Shown piece after piece: positions 63,968 to 64,000 of a DNA stretch of 64,000 nt (its first letter is position 1; every line of letters begins with the position of its first letter). A program made the position numbers and the translations under genes. The stretch lies in the NCBI RefSeq assembly GCF_000513275.1, contig NZ_CBVJ010000014.1, forward strand, positions 42,961 to 106,960, written 5' to 3'. This DNA is from Paenibacillus gorillae. Its GTDB lineage: Bacteria > Bacillota > Bacilli > Paenibacillales > Paenibacillaceae. The notes beneath the pieces are model-generated. The model saw only the letters and a list, made by a program, of their open reading frames with translations, made no database searches and had not been told where the DNA came from.

Positions 63968-64000
63968 TTTTATGAGTGAATCTATTAAAAAAGGCAGATG

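Overview
The window looks like the chromosome of a spore-forming, Gram-positive Paenibacillaceae bacterium (Paenibacillus or a close relative). This rests on the Bacillales order of division, sporulation and pyrimidine genes, secreted copper-amine-oxidase-N and SLH-domain proteins, DapL, strong GGAGG-type ribosome sites and frequent TTG/GTG starts. No search was run, so genus level is inference.

Bases 1-24,800 are the dcw/sporulation/ylm/ileS/lspA backbone, read rightwards: mraY (cut by the window edge), murD, spoVE, murB, murA, divIB, ftsA, ftsZ; then spoIIGA-sigE-sigG; then a secreted protein, ylmC, pgeF, ylmE, sepF, ylmG, ylmH, divIVA; then a T-box-controlled ileS, a small membrane protein, a yteA-like gene (leftward), lspA and an rluD-type gene. 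murG is absent from its usual place between spoVE and murB, where 460 bases hold no recognisable gene. Bases 24,900-36,700 carry dapL, about 1 kb of GCGAA/TTCGC hairpin repeats in three large copies, and the pyr operon (pyrR-pyrB-pyrC-carA-carB-pyrF-pyrE) behind a PyrR-type attenuator. pyrK and pyrD are not in the operon. Bases 36,700-45,900 hold a chemoreceptor and a five-gene ABC operon: ATPase, membrane-fusion lipoprotein, 965-residue permease, an ATPase with an AbrB-like tail, and a solute-binding lipoprotein.

Bases 46,860-47,155 are a tRNA cluster (initiator Met, CAU-Ile, Leu-UAA). Beginning inside the 3' end of tRNA-Leu is an AT-richer island that ends at a second, diverged copy of that tRNA end plus its downstream flank (52,943-53,152). 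The island carries a vWA protein, a PP2C phosphatase, an atypical kinase with zinc ribbon and helix-hairpin-helix, and an Mrr-type nuclease in one compact operon. This is a TerY-P-like triad joined to a DNA-cutting enzyme, and it is the best candidate here for a stress or phage-defence system.

Bases 53,100-64,000 are mixed: an XRE regulator plus membrane protein with a nested palindromic operator, an orphan sensor kinase, ogt, a histidine phosphatase, an RNase H, a frameshifted ung, an SLH protein, small proteins and a kelch protein. They end in a second mobile-looking segment with a tRNA-Val 3' remnant, a ribbon-helix-helix-like gene diverging from a DUF5348 gene, and a broken NucA/NucB-type nuclease with an excalibur tail. 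The divergent promoter region holds six GAATTC-like boxes spaced exactly 21 bp apart. Several genes after 47 kb carry frameshifts, most explained by one missing base in a short homopolymer. These may be real decay or read errors.
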